Below are positions 33,400 through 47,054 of a stretch of DNA of 64,000 nucleotides, piece after piece. The stretch is from Closterium sp. Naga37s-1 (Eukaryota; Streptophyta; Zygnematophyceae; Desmidiales; Closteriaceae). A program made the translations under genes and the position numbers. How positions within the stretch are numbered: the stretch's first letter is position 1; the number at the start of each line of letters is the position of its first letter. The stretch lies in contig CANJKZ010000724.1 of assembly GCA_947471745.1 (NCBI GenBank), positions 4,522,001 to 4,586,000 on the forward strand. Direction: 5' to 3'. The notes under the pieces are model-generated. The model saw only the letters and a program-made list of their open reading frames with translations. It made no database searches and was not told the origin of the DNA.

Positions 33400-36215
33400 A
33401 TGGCGGAGAAACTTGATTTCTTCCACCGACCGAGACCGGGGTCCTACGGAAGTAGCCATTGGGGACATCGGCCTCGTGGGACGAACGAGGGCGCCACGAT
33501 ACGTGCCGTCGCCGCAAATGCCGCTGCCGCACCGTTCAAAGGGCGCTGCTTTGTGTGCAATCGGCCGGGACATCGCAAGAGCGAATGCCCGGAAAACGCT
33601 AAGGGAAAGGGGGAAGCTGAGCAGCAGAAACAGACCAAGCAGCAGGGAAACACTGGGAATCAGTAGCAGACGGGCCCTCTACTGACAGGTCACGACGCTC
33701 GCCCGACCCAACCGACCCTCACCGAGTGATTGTGCCGGTTCACGCAATCGACCACACCCGGCCGAATAAGGAGGGGACTACGGTAGACAGCCCCATACTG
33801 CTTAGTGGGAAAATTGGGACGAACTTAGTAAAAATCTTCGTAGACGGGGGAGCCAGCCACAGCCTCATCAACACTGCCACAGCACAAAAATTGCGACTGC
33901 CACTGGACAGATGTTTACCTGAGATCGACGCAAGACTGGTAGACGGCACGCCGCTGGCCATACGGGAACGCGTAGACTGGGTTCGGATTCGATGTGGGGG
34001 TAACTTCACGTTTAGCCAGGAAATGCTCGCAACGACCCTCGATGGAACCGATATTTTACTCGGGCGTGATTGGCTGCGACGACACAATCCGCGAATCGAC
34101 TGGATGACGGGTGACTGCACCGTGCGAGTGAACGGTAACAACATCTCCTTACCTCGCTGGGGCTCGCCTGAGTCTTCGTCGGTGCGTGTCAACGCGATCA
34201 CGATGAAACGCGCCGTAGCGGCAGGAGCTGACGTGTACGCGGTCGACATTCGGGAAGTCGAGGCAGCAGACAAAGGAGGGGATTTACAGAAACTACCGAG
34301 TGATCTGACAGCACTGTTGAAGCAGTACAGCGACATTTTCCCGGACGATTTACCGACGGGACTGCCACCTCAGCGACCGCACGACCACATGATAGAGTTA
34401 GAACCGGGGGCACAGCCAACAATACAGCGACAGTTCCGACTGACCCAGCCCGAACTGGACGAACTGAGGAAGCAGCTCGATTACCTACTCGAGAAGGAAT
34501 TCATTCGCCCTAGTTCGTCGCCTTTCGCAGCACCGATACTGTTCACACCGAAAAAAGACGGGGGATTTCGCACGTGTATAGATTACACAGCACTGAACAG
34601 GGTTACCATCAAATCCCGTTACCCCATCCCGCGAGCCGACGAACTGATCGACCAACTGCGCACAGCCCAGGTTTTCTCGAAAATCGACCTCCGAGGGGGT
34701 TACCACCAGATTCGCGTCAATCCGCCCGACTGCCCTAAGACTGCATTTCACACACGCTACGGATCCTTCGAATACACCGTCATGCCCTTCGGACTGACCA
34801 ACGCCCCCGCCACTTTTCAAATGACCATGAACGAAGCTTTTCGCCCGCTCTTAGATAAGTGCGTCATAGTATACCTGGACGGCATACTGATTTACAGCCC
34901 TGACAGAGCACAGCACTTACAGGACATCGAAGCAGTTTTTAAAATACTGAGTGGGAACCGCCTACTGACAAAAGCGTCTAAGTGTGCGTTTTTACAGGAC
35001 CGTCTGGAGTTTTTGGGACACGTTATTTCAGCTGCAGGAGTGGAAGTAGACCCGAAGAAAATTGCGACGATTCAAGCATGGCACGCGCCGACCAACTTGA
35101 CCGAGTTGCAGAGTTTTCTGGGGTTTGTCAACTACGTACGCCGGTTCGTCCCCGACATGGCGAAGATGACTGCCCCGCTGACAGACCTGCTGAGTAAGGG
35201 GGTTGAGTACACGTGGGGGGAGAAAGAGCAAGCTGCCTTCTCGGCCCTCAAAAACATTTTGTGCTCACCGCCCGTGCTTCACATCGCAGATCCACACCGT
35301 CCGTTCGAGCTCGTCACTGACGCAAGTGACATCGCTGTGGGAGCAGTACTGTTGCAGGATTTCCAGCCAATCGCGTACGAGTCCCGCAAGCTGCACCCGC
35401 CCGAACGCAACTACCCGATACACGACCGCGAAATGTTGGCGATCGTGCACGCGTTCAAGGTTTGGCGGTGTTCCCTGACTCGCGCCGACGTGACAGTACG
35501 GACAGACCACCGATCACTACAGTACCTACGCGCCCAACCAAATCTCAATCCGCGATAGATTCGCTGGTTGGACTACCTTGAGTCCAACTTCCACTACACG
35601 GTTACGTACAAGAAAGGCGTATCCAACATCGCCGACGCACTCACCCGCCCTACCGCCCAACTCCATGCCATCCTACTCGCCCAAACCAACCCGCTTTTAA
35701 CTGGCCTATTCACCCACGGATACCGCACCGACCCATTTTTCACGACCGGAAATTCACAGCAACTGGCAGAAGCTAAAGGAGTTTATTACGTAAAAACAGG
35801 CACCAACCGCATCTGGGTACCCGCGTACTCACTACTGAGGGAGCTGCTACTACAGGAGGCACACGACGGAATTACCTCGGGACATTTTGGGGTAGAAAAA
35901 ACGCGACAGCAACTGCAGCGGTATTACTACTGGCCGGAGCTGTTGACCGACGTGCAGCAGCACGTGGGCTCGTGCCCCACGTGTCAGGTGATGAAGAGCT
36001 CGAGGAAGCGGAAGGCGGGTCAATTGTAGCCGATACCACTGCCCGAGTGCGCCTGGCAGTAGGTTACCATGGACTTCGTCACAGGGTTACTTTCGAACCC
36101 TGGGGGTAACGACGCGGTGATGGTCGTCGTTGACAGGTTGACAAAGATGGCACACTTCGCTGCGTGCAAAAAGTCGATCTTAGCCGAGGAGACCGCTCGC
36201 CTGTTCATCGCAGCC
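33400..36215 (+). pseudogene. Gag end, protease, RT, RNase H and integrase start of the chromodomain gypsy
   Basis: Order is gag zinc knuckle, protease, reverse transcriptase with YLDG in place of the common YLDD at the active site, RNase H (VTDASDIAVGAVL), the H2C2 integrase zinc region (CPTCQVMKSS) and the start of the integrase core. The remainder lies at 49057-49960 beyond the nested element. Treated as a fossil. Confidence 0.85.
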
Positions 36216-36583
36216 TGTGAGGATCTAGGATCGAGCTCAGAAAAGAGAATGTGAATTGAATGATCATCTGGGTACAACGCGAGGCTATATATAGGCTCGA
36301 CACAAGGCCCAGTAACCAGGTGTTACGCGAAGGTTCCGCGGGTCGCGAAGCGTCCCGAACAGATCCTTCCCGAATTCGGTAGAAGGCAATTCGGTGGCAA
36401 CCGAAAAGCCAGAATTCGGTGCACGCAACCTAGCTCGGTGCTATAACTATAATAAAATATAGGAAAGCACCTAGCCTATGAAATCAAGCAATTCATGCAT
36501 GCATATAAGTATCCTATGCTAGAAATAGCATGATAAAGTAAAGGCAAGCAAGCATAGCTGGCATAAGCCGTCGTACTCTCACA
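36216..36583 (-). repeat. LTR (3' in element sense) of the nested gypsy
   Basis: TGTGAGGATCTAGG...TACTCTCACA, 368 bp. Terminal inverted repeat TGTGAG/CTCACA. Adjoining CGTCCCCCCCTC is the polypurine tract read on the minus strand. Confidence 0.92.
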
Positions 36584-36593
36584 CGTCCCCCCC

Positions 36594-39500
36594 TCAAAGC
36601 TGGGTGGCGTGAGATACACCCTGCTTGACAAGATAGTCCTTGAGAGCACGGCGTGCATTGCCCATATCAGCTTCTGCAACCCAACTATCCTCAGTGGGGT
36701 CGTATCCCTTCCAACGTATGAGGAACTCGAGGGTCTTGCCGCCGCGGCGCCGATGAGTGAGAACGCGCTCCACTTCGTACTCTGGTTCATCCTGTACGAG
36801 AACCGGTGGTGGTGGCGGTAGCTGCCGTCCCTGGAACTGTTGGTTGGGGTCCTTGTAGGGCTTCAGTAGCTGAACATGGAAAGCGTTGTGAAGCTTCCAT
36901 GTATCTGGTAAGCGCAAGCGGAATGTAACTGGTGTCACCTGTGCCTCAACGAGAAAAGGACCACTGAAGCGAGGCCGGAGTTTGGATGGGAGGTGAGACA
37001 GGTTCAAGTTGCACGTGTCAAGAAGCACCTGATCTCCGACTGCTACTGAGTGATCACGTCGCTGACGATCGGCATACTGCTTCTGGGAGGTCTGCATCGT
37101 GGTGAGTCGTCGCTGAGTCTTCTCCCATAGCTGCTGCATGGTGGTGACGAAGTCATGTGCGGCTTGGACGTGTGCCGGTGTGGTTGGCTGCTGTGGTGTG
37201 AGTGGTTCCCGTCCGTAACACAGGAAGAAAGGAGTTTTCCCTGTGGCCGCATGTGATGCGTTGTTGTAAGCGAACTCTTCCTTACAGCTAAGTCTTTCTC
37301 CCACTGTAACAACTTCTTGGTCTATGCTGTAGCGATTTCTGCGTCCACGGAGTACCCATGTTGGAATAGACCCTTGAGCAGAGGGTTCATCCCGTCGAGC
37401 TGGATGCCTGCTACATGTCCGGGGCGGCTCAACGCATCTGCCTTGTTGTGTAGCCCGGGCTTGTAGACGATGTCGTAGTGGAAGTGAGTTTCCAGGAAGT
37501 CCACCCACCGCACCTGTCGTCGTGAGAGCGTCGGCTGTGACTTCAGATATTTGAGACTGCAGTGGTCAGTATAGACTGTAGTCTTGGCTCCCTCTAGGTA
37601 ACACCTCCACGCCTTGAAGGCTATGACTATCGCTAAGGCTTCCTTGTCATAGATGGGGTAGTTCAGTTCTGCTCCGTGTAGCTTCTTACTGAGGTAGGCG
37701 ATGGGCTGCAAACCGCGTCCGTGATCCTGCATCAGTACTGCTCCGACTGCTTGGTCACTAGCGTCTGCTTCCACCACGTAGTCCTTGTCTGGATCCGGCA
37801 AGATGAGTACCGGCGCTGTAGTCAGTGCTGTCTGTAGCTGTTCCATGGCTTGCTGATGAGGAGTATTCCATTTGAAGGGCGTATCCTTTTTCAGTAGGTC
37901 GGTCAGTGGCGCCATTATCTTTGCGTACTGCGGCACGAACCTGTTGTAGTAGTTGGCGAAGCCTAGGAACTGCTGCAACTCCTTCACGTTCTCCGGTACT
38001 TTCCACTTCTTGACGGCTTCGATCTTCCGCGGGTCCACGTGTACGCCCTCGGCACTCACCATGTGCCCAAGAAACTGCACCTTCTTTGGGGCGAAGTCGC
38101 TCTTCGACAGCTTCACGTCGAACTTGTTTTTCCGCAGGATCTCGAACACCTACCGCAGATGCTCCACGTGCTCCTTCATGTTCTTGGAGTAGATAAGAAT
38201 GTCGTCCAGGTACACCACTACGCACTCGTCCAGTAGGGGTCGTAAGATGTGATTCATCTCCGCCTGAAACGTTGCTGGTGCGTTGCAGAGTCCGAACGGC
38301 ATCACCAAGTATTCGTAGGAGCCGTATCTGGTACGGAACGCCGTCTTGTGGACCGAGTGGTCTGCCATCTTGATCTGCCAGTAACCCGATCGTAGGTCCA
38401 GCTTCGAAAATACTGTTGCTCCACGCAGTTGATCGAGTAGGTCGTCTATGCGCGGTATGGGATATTTGTTTTTTACTGTCTGTTTGTTCAGTGCGCGGTA
38501 GTCGATGCACATCCGTAAACTGCCGTCTGGTTTTGGAGTGAAGAGAATTGGTGCACCGTAGGGAGAGGTGGATGGGCGGATCAGTTGTCTGTCCAGTAGA
38601 TACTCTATCTGTTTCTTCATATCTGTCAGCTCGGTCGGACTTAGTCGGTATGGTGCACGTGAGACGGGTTTCGTACCTGGTTCCTCCACGATCTCGTGCT
38701 CGTGGGTGCGTGCCGGAGGTACTCCTGCGGGTAGGTCGTCGGGCATTATATCTTTGTACTGCTCCAAGACCTCCTTCACTGCTGCAGGTAGCTCCGAACT
38801 CGGCTTCTCCTTCTCTGCTGCTGCCATAACCAGTGCTAAGTAACCCGTGTTACTCTCGTTCACCGTCCGTTTGAACCGTGCCAGTGTCGTTTCAGGAATG
38901 TTCCCTGTATCCGTCCAGCTTCGCAGCTCCACTCGTTTCTCGTTGTTGTAGATGCGCGCCTTTCTGTTGACCCAGTCGATCTCGGGGTTGAACCGCTTCA
39001 AGAAATCTCGCCCCAAGATGAAATCTAAGCCCTTGATGTTCGTGATCGGCAACGTCGGCTTCCACCTCAGCGCCCCTATGTGCAGCTGTAGTGATGCTTC
39101 GCCGTGGATGGGAAGTTTCGTACCGTCCACCATTGTTGCCGAGAACTTGGTCTCCTCCGAAAATTCTCCAATTTTCTCCAACGTCCCGCGGTCGCACACC
39201 GAGTGAGACGCACCGCTGTCCACCAGTGCCTTGAGGCGTCGCCCGTTGCAGATCACCTCGAGTAATAGTGGTTGTTGCCGCTCCGAGTAACCATAGATGG
39301 TCTCGCTTATAGGATCGTAGGGTACGTCGAATAGATCATCCCTCGGTCCTGCGCTCGAAGCTGCTGACTCCATATCAGTTTCCAACTGAGTTGGGTTAGA
39401 AGGATTTATCCGAGGCCGATTCAGCTTCGTCTTGGCCTGGAACCTTCCCTTAAGCCTTTGCAGCTGTGTAGGCTTCTCCTGTGGGCAATGGGGAGCCTTA

Positions 39501-39600
39501 ACACTATGCTGCGGGGAGAGAATATGAACTCCTTGGAACGCACGACCCTTTTCAACGCTCCGGAGTGGTTTGCCCAACTTCTCAGGTACCTGAATAATGT
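36594..39600 (-). pseudogene. Pol region of the nested gypsy
   Basis: In element order: protease near 39200 ([15 protein letters not shown]), reverse transcriptase near 38500-38150 ([34 protein letters not shown]), RNase H near 37750-37550 (EADASDQAVGAVLMQDHG), integrase remnants (EEFAYNNASHAATGKTPFF, about 37270) and a C-terminal chromodomain. Fossil, not all integrase parts are recognisable. Confidence 0.85.
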
Positions 39601-39704
39601 CTGAAGGCTTTTTCTTGGCCTTGAAATCTCCCCTGTATTTTTTAAAGGCTTGAAAACCTCGAGAGGGAATATTCTTACTCTCGTGGGTGTTCGGCTGGAG
39701 TTTC

Positions 39705-39829
39705 TGAGAAGAAACGAGGAATGAGAATGACTAAAGGAAAGTTGGGTACAAAAGCAAACCCTAGAAAACTGTACCCCATATGTGCTACCCCACCATAGCC
39801 TACAGTAGCTATGTCATATAAATCTGACA
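39705..39829 (-). repeat. LTR (3' in element sense) of the whole copia
   Basis: TGAGAAGAAACGAGG...AAATCTGACA, 125 bp, identical to 47055-47179. Confidence 0.94.
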
Positions 39830-40036
39830 CACCCCCATAGGCAAAGTGGGGGAGAACAAGGGGTCACAAGACAAGTCAAGCAAAGCAGAACAAGCTCAGG
39901 GTGGATCACAAAGTCACCACACATTCCGAGCACAAGTTCAAGGCCACGAGGCCAGTTCACATGCAGGATTGCATATATATACAAGGCTAGACAAGCAAGA
40001 GCAGGTGTATATATATATGCAACAGTACAAGCAAGG

Positions 40037-43000
40037 TCAAGGGGTGAGCAAGTGAGGCAAGGTAGGCACAAGACCCAGCTGAGTACAGAAGCGCTGATGA
40101 TCACAAGGCGGAAGTGCCTTGGTGAAGATATCAGCAGTGTTGGCCTCAGAGGCCACGTACACAAGCCGTAGCTGACCACGCTGCTGTAGCTCACGAGCAA
40201 GGAAGTAGCGGAGAGCAATGTGCTTCGTTCTGTGCTCCAGTCTCTGCTCTCGACACAAGGCCAGCATGGCCTTGTTGTCTACGTACAGCACTGGAGGAGA
40301 ACGAGGCGGCTCTCCGAGGTCAGTGAGCAGGTAGGTGAGCCAGCGAAGCTCCTGTGCAGCCATGGCCCCGGCGTAGATCTCAGCCTCACAACTGGAGCCG
40401 AGAACAGAAGACGAGCGGGTAGCCCGCCACGAAACAGAGCCGGAACCAAGGCTGAAGGTGTAACCCTGTGACGACCGCTGCGTAGCCTGGTCGTCAGCCC
40501 AAGAAGCGTCTGCGTGCCCAGTGAGGACCACTGGACTATGCCCTCCAAGCACAAGCCCCATGCCCGACGTACTGCACAAGTAGCGCAACACCCTCTTCGC
40601 TGCAGCCATGTGCTCCGGTCTGTGTCTCCCAGGAGCAACATAGCGTGCAAGAATGCTAAGAGGGTATGCAAGGTCAGGTCGTGTGCAGGTCATCAGGTAC
40701 ATGAGGCAGCCAACAAGCTCTGGGTACGGGCCACTCGACTCTACGGACTCATCCGAAGGCAGAGCTGAGAGCGAGTGGCGAGTAGGCAGAGGAGTGGCCT
40801 GAGGCGAGGAGTACGTGAAGCCGAAGCGCTGAAGGACCTGCTGCACCATGTGTGACTGAGTCAGGGTAATGGTGCGGCGTGCTCTGTCCCGGGTGATCTG
40901 CAAGCCAAGGTAGCTGCGCAGTTCACCCAGGTCTGTGCACGTGTGTCTCTTCTGCAGCTCGGACTTCACGTGGGCGACTCCAGCAGTGTCAGCTGTGGCG
41001 AAGACCAAGTCGTCGACGTACACGAGGATGTAGAACGGCGGCAAAGAAGTGTCGGTGCGCAGAAACAGCGACGGGTCGGCAGTAGAGGGAGCAAACCCAA
41101 GAGCCGCAAGTGTAGTCCTCAGTGTGTCGTGCCACTCACGCGGTGCCTGGCGGAGACCGTAGACTGGCCGCCGGAGGCTCCACTGGGTGCCAGGAGGAAA
41201 GGACCCAGTGAAGCCAGGTGGGCGACGCAGCCAGATCTCCTCGTGCAGGCTGCCCTGCAAGAAAGCAGTGCTGAAGTCAAGAGAGTGCAGCTCGTAGTCG
41301 CGGTGAGCAGCTATGTGCAGCAGTACCCGAAGAGTGGTCATCTTCGGGGTGGGAGAGAAGGTCTGAAAGTAGTCAACTCCCTGCCGCTGACTGAAGCCAC
41401 GAGCCACGTAACGCGCCTTGAAGACAGGCGGAGAACCCGGCGGCCGCTTCACCCTGAAAATCCACATGCCACTGACGATGTTCGCCCCAGGCGGGGGAAC
41501 CTCGTCAACGTAGGTGCCTGTGGACTTCCAGGAAGCCATCTCTGCGTCCATAGCTGCCTGCCACTGAGAGGAGTAAGGACCCTCTATCGCCTCCGCGTAA
41601 GAGCGCGGAGTCGGGATGTCAAGTGCATCCGGGTCTCCCTCAGGGGTAAGCAGTACGGACACGAGATGAGGTGAAGCAGCAGCCAAACACTGGAACTCCT
41701 CCTGCCTGTCCTCAAGGACGTCCGTGCCAAGGGCACACTCACCCCCGACGGACGGAGGACAGACAGACTCAGACTCAGCAACAAGACTAGCAGCGTAGTC
41801 TAGACGACAGCGAGCAGCAAAGTCGACGAGCTCAGCAACTAGGGCAGACGCAGCAGTGGACTCAAAGGAAGGGTCAGTGACAACAGTAGCAAGGAGACGC
41901 GTGACAGTCGGACTGGCAGCACGAAGGGAGTCCGACTCCGGGTCAGGAAGAGCAGGAAGAGAGGACTCAGGAGGAGAAGGCAAAGGGGCACGCAGAGGAG
42001 CAGTGGACGGACGCAGAGACATCCGGTGCGTGCCAGGGACAGGAGGAGGACGCTGACGCGAACCACGACCACTAGTGCGAGCAGCACGGACAGGCGACGC
42101 AGGGCGAGACGCAGGCTCACGACGCTCAGTAAGACCTCTAGTAGGACCAGTGTAGGGAGAAGGAGCGGGCAGTGGGGAGGCCGGCTGTAACTGTAACTGT
42201 GACGGGACAGGCTGTGGACACTCTAAGGGAGGAGGAGGACCAGTAGAAGGCGGGAGACCAAGAACCTGCTGAAGGAGCGGAACGAAGTACGGCCGAGGCC
42301 GCGCGGCGACTCCAGACACAGCAGGGACAGCACCAGTACCCCCAGCGGCAGCACCAGCGCCAGCAGCACCTCCAGCTCCAGTACCTCCAGCAGCACCAGT
42401 AGCACCCCCAGTAGGACCGCCTCCAGGACCGACAGCAGTAGCCTCAGCGCCAACACCCTCAGCAGCTCCAGCTCCAGTCGTACCCGCAGGCCCAGCAGCT
42501 CCAGTACTCCCAGTACGAGCACCTCCGGGACCCGCGGCACCAGCACCCTCAGCAGCCGAAGAACCTCCAGCTCCAGCAGCACGCCTCCAGCGCCGGGCAA
42601 ACCACTCGCGCAGCTCCTGTGGAGAGAGTGGCTCCCGCCGAGACGAAGCACCCGGAGAACCTCCAGACTCAGCACCGCCAGACGCCACACGAGCAGGCCC
42701 AGCTCCCTCAGGCTCCGCATCCCCAGGCTCAGCACCTCCAGGCGTAGCACCCCCAGGCTCAGCACCCCCAGGCTCAGCACCCCCAGTAGTAGCACCCCCA
42801 GGCTCAGCACCCCCAGGCTCAGCACCCCCAGGCTCAGCACCCCCAGTAGTAGCACCCTCAGGCTCAGCACCCCCAGGCGTAGCACCCACACGCTCAGCAC
42901 CCCCAGAGTCAGCACCCCCAGGCTCAGCACCCTCAGCAGCACCAGAGTCATCAGTAACCTCGACAGGCTCGACTGCGTCTACCTGGGACACACCTGAAGG

Positions 43001-44951
43001 GGCAGGACCCTGATGGGGGAGGGGGTCTACCGGGGGGGGACCTGGCACAAGGAAGAGCGGTGGCGGGGGGAGGGACGGAGTGCGGTAGGGGAAGAGGCGG
43101 TAGTAGGGGACCGACTCGTCAAACGTGACGTCCTGGGAGGACAGAACACGGCGAGAGGTGGGGTGGTAGAACTGCCACCCTGGCGCGTCAGGGGGGAAGC
43201 CAAGGAAGACGCAAGGAGCAGCACGAGGGGACAGCTTGTCCGCAGACAAGTCGCGGACAAACGCCCGAGATCCCCAGACACGGAACGCAGACGCATCGCC
43301 AACCTTCCCCGTCCACAGCAAAGCTGGGGAGGTCTCCGGCATGGAGACCCTGGGGTGAAGGTTGATCTGATGCGCCGCGTACCGAACCGCAAACGGCCAC
43401 AGAAAATGGGGGGCAGCCGCATGCATCATGGACGTACGGGCGACGTCCATGACCATGCCAATGCGGCGCTCAGCAATCCCATTTTGCTGTGGAGAGTCCG
43501 GAAGCGTGAACGTCTGGCGGATGCCTCGTGCACGACAGTAGGCTCGCAGAAGGCCAGAGGAGAACTCTCCACCTCTGTCAGAGTGCAGACGCAGAACAGG
43601 AAAGTCCGAGCCGACGCTCTGCCTGAGCTGGAGACGAGCTGCGCGGATCCAGTCGATCAACACCTCAGTGACATCACCCTTGCTGCGCAAGGGGAAGACT
43701 GTGGTGTAACGCGAGTAGTCGTCAACCACCAGCAGGAAGTAGCGCTCGTGACCCTGTCCACGGACGCGGGCCGGGCCCCACACGTCCATGTGAAGCGTCT
43801 GCAGCGGGGCCTCTGTCGGAGGAAACTGGGAGGAGTGAGGGGCAGCCCGCTGCCGCCCCTCGACACAGGGGACGCAGGTAGGGCCAGGCCCCGGAGGAAG
43901 GGGAGGGAGGGACCGGGGAAGACCAGAGACAAGGACACGGGAGGCCATGCCTCGGAGACGAAGCAGGGAAGGGTGACCAAGGCGGTGGTGCCAGAGGAGA
44001 GTCTCGTGAGACAGAAGGCGACACGAACAGGGGGCAGACTCAGGACCAGACCTGGACGCTGCAGCAAACACCTGACCCGACGCAGCTACCTGACCAGACG
44101 CAGTGACTGGAGGAGACGCAGTGGTCAGTGTGTACAGGCTCGACCCCGGCCGACGTGTAAACGTGGCCAGGTGTCGGCCTGTCCGAGCGTCCGTGCAGTG
44201 GGTCACCCGCTGACTCGCAGGAGTGAACTGGTGAACCCCCGCATCCTGTAGGTCAGCACCACTCACCAAGTTCGTAGAGAACAAGGGGAGGTAAAGACCA
44301 CACAGGGTGCCAGAGGGGGCCGCCGGACACGGGAGGACAGTGGAGAAGTGAGCAAGGACAGGACCCCCAGAGGGGTCTGCCAGAGAGACTGCAACTGGCC
44401 GGCCAAGCGGCGTGAGTGTGGTGCGGTCTCGAAAGAAGGAGCGAGAAGCCCCCGAGTCAAGGGTGAAGGTGTGGGAGGCCGAAGCCGACGCAGAACCTGA
44501 GAGAGCAGACTCACCAGCACTTGAGGGAGCAGACGCACGAGCACCTAGAGCAGCAGCCTCGCTAGCACCTAGAGCAGCAGCCTCACCAGTACCTAGAGCA
44601 GCAGACTCAATGCCCGGGTCGGGCGGAAAACACCGGTAACAGTCACCCTCATCACTAATAGTCACAGTATACATGGCAGCAAGAATAGCATCAAATTCAA
44701 GGTCAAAGACAGCTACACCCGCCCTAGACAGCTCACCCCAGCGGGGGATCTCAGTGGCCTCAGGGAACTGGTGACGCCAAGCGTCCGTCAGGCGGCCAAA
44801 GCAGCGCTGGGTGGAGTGCGCACCCCAGCACTGCTCACCCGCGCGGTCTCCGGTGCGTAGGACGTAGGTGCACGGACCAGCACCCCCACCCCGCTGGCGT
44901 GCAGCGTACCACTCACGGAGCTGCTGAGGGGGGGGGATGTCACGAGTGCGC

Positions 44952-44983
<32 letters not shown>

Positions 44984-46012
44984 GCGCTGACCACCACCGG
45001 AGCCGACCCTCTGCGCAGCACCACCCCGACCTGCTCCACCTCCTCCGCCGCCGCCTCCTCCACCGCCGCCACCTCCGCTCCCACCGCCACCGCCGCCGCC
45101 GCCTCCGCCTCCACTGCCGCCACCGACACCTCCACCCCCGCCACCACCCCCACCGGCACCCCCACCCCCTCCACCGCCTCCACCGCCGCCTCCACCGCCC
45201 CCGCTAGCTCCTCCAGTGCCCCTGCCCCCCTTGCCCTTGCCAGGGCGGCGTCTCCCGCTAGGGGTAGACGCCGCACCGACCGACTCAAGCCCAACGAGGT
45301 CGGCCGCAGCAGCAGAGGCAACAGAGGGCAAAAGGGGGGAGGGGGAACACCCCTCAAAGATGGGGGTGCGAGGGTCACCACGAGAGGCTCCTACAGCTAT
45401 TATGCTCTTTTCTGCTGCTAGGAGGGCCTTCTCGAGGAGGTCAACGGTGAGAGTGGTGGGGCAAACTGAGAGGAAGTGGTCCCTGACTACGCGAAGGGAG
45501 TCAGGGAGCCGGGTGACTACGTAGTAGAGGGTGATGTACATGGGGGGGGGGTTCTTGGCGCAGAACTCAGCAGGAAGCGCAGCGCGGTAGCGAGTGTCAC
45601 TAGTGCGGAGGTGCGTAATGAGGTCAGCGACTGTGGGAAAGGCAGCAAGGTCAGGGAAGAGGTACGGTAGCATGAGGCGGCTCAGTGCAGCAGTGGCAGG
45701 GGAGGAGTAGCGCGCAACTACAGCGTCGTACAAGGTCTGAGCACTCTTGTACTGGCTAAAGTGCGCACGCTCAGAGGTAGGCAGGTGGCGACGCACAGCA
45801 AGACGTGCAGCAGCATCGCGAGTGGCCCACTGTGAGCGAACAGTGGCGTCGGCATCAGCGGCAGGGGCAGGAGAGGCACCAGAGGTGAGGTCAAAGAGGG
45901 AGAGACCGTCTGCCCTATCGCACTGTAGGAAAAGCTGCAGGTCATCTATCCAGACGTCAAAGTCAATTGCCCGACCCTCAGCGTCAAAAGCGAGGACACT
46001 AGGGGTAGCCAT
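40037..46012 (-). CDS. Copia gag-pol polyprotein (1991 residues)
   Basis: One continuous frame. Gag occupies about residues 1-260 (start MATPSVLAFDAEGRAIDF). A Gly tract of some 60 residues follows (about 270-335), then a Gln run. A Cys/His cluster (CWGAHSTQRCF, about 395) stands where copia gag usually has a CCHC knuckle. Protease TLDSGASRSFF is near 517. Integrase zinc region HHRLGHPS lies near 690, and the core has LHMDVWGPAR (about 742), HSDRGGEFSS (about 815) and PQQNGIAERR (about 845). A Gly/Ala/Glu/Pro repeat linker with GGAEP units spans about 1010-1260. Reverse transcriptase has FQTFSPTPKMTTLRVLL and catalytic YVDDLVFATAD (about 1664). RNase H has GHADASWADD (about 1835) to ANTADIFTKALP near the end. 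The element's own protease cuts such polyproteins into particle and replication proteins. Confidence 0.92.
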
Positions 46013-46019
46013 GACAGCA

Positions 46020-47035
46020 GTAGACTAGCAGCGCGAACAGTAGGGTAAGGGCAGTGCAGTGACAGAGGCGCTGCTCTTACCAGACAGGGCGGCTCGGGTG
46101 GCTCGGCGGCTCAGCGGCTCGGCAACTTGACGGCTCGGGCGGCTCGGGCGGCTCGGCGGTACGGCGGCTCGGCAGCAACAGCGGCTCGGCGACTCGGCGG
46201 CTCGGGCGGCTCGGGCGTCTCGGCGGTACGGCGGCTCGGCAGCACGGGCGGCTCAGGTGGCGCGGCGGATCGGGCAGCTCGGCAGCGCCGGCGGCTCGGT
46301 GGTGACGGCGGGGCCGCTCGGGGAGCGGCGGCGGGGCCGGGTGGAGCGGCGCCGGTAGGGCCGAGGCGCACCGGCGGGTGCAGTCAGCGGCGGCAGCAGC
46401 TGCGGCCCCGAGGGAGGTGGTGGCGGCTGCTGCTGGCGACGGCTGCGGCTGCTGCTGCAGGGACGGCGGCGGCCGCTGCTGTAGGGACTACGGCGGCTGC
46501 TGCGGCAGGGGCGGCGACGGCGGGCCGGAGGGGGGGGGGCGGCGACAGGGCCGCGAGAGGCCGCGAAGGGCGCGAAGGGGCCGTGAAGTGCGGCGCGAGG
46601 GGCCGCGGAGGGCGGCGACGGGCCGTGATAGGGCGGCGCGAGGGGCCGCGGAGGGCGGCGACGGGCCGTAGGGGGCCGTGAGGGGCCGCGGGAGGGGCCG
46701 TAAGGGGCGTAAGGGGCCGCGCGAGGGGCCGTAAGGGACGGCGCGAGGGGCCGTAAGGGGCCGCTAAGGGCGGCGCGAGGGGCCGACGGGCGGCGCGTGG
46801 GGTCGTAAGGGGCCGTAAGGGCGGCGCGAGGGGCCGTAAGGGTGGCACGAGGGGCCGTAAGGGCGGCGCAAGGGGCCGTGAGAGGGGCCGCTAAGGGCGA
46901 CGCGAAGGGGCCGTGAGGGGCCGTGAGAGGGCGCGACGGTAGGGAGGGCACACAGGGCGCGACTCGGGCAGGAGCGAAGCGCGCTCCGGGCAGGAAAAAA
47001 AAATTCGTGGTGGGCCCTAGGAAGTGTTCCCACTA
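46020..47035. repeat. GC-rich low-complexity leader of the whole copia
   Basis: GGCGGCTCGG-type units (46080-46290) and GGGGCCGTAAGGGGCC-type units (46540-46930). Open in many frames on both strands but with no family signal. Untranslated leader between primer site and gag. Confidence 0.8.
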
Positions 47036-47054
47036 GGGAACCTGCTCGATACCA

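Noticed and set aside
43013-44251. A 412-codon plus-strand frame
   Set aside because: It lies wholly antisense to the integrase region of the whole-looking copia polyprotein and has no domain of its own.
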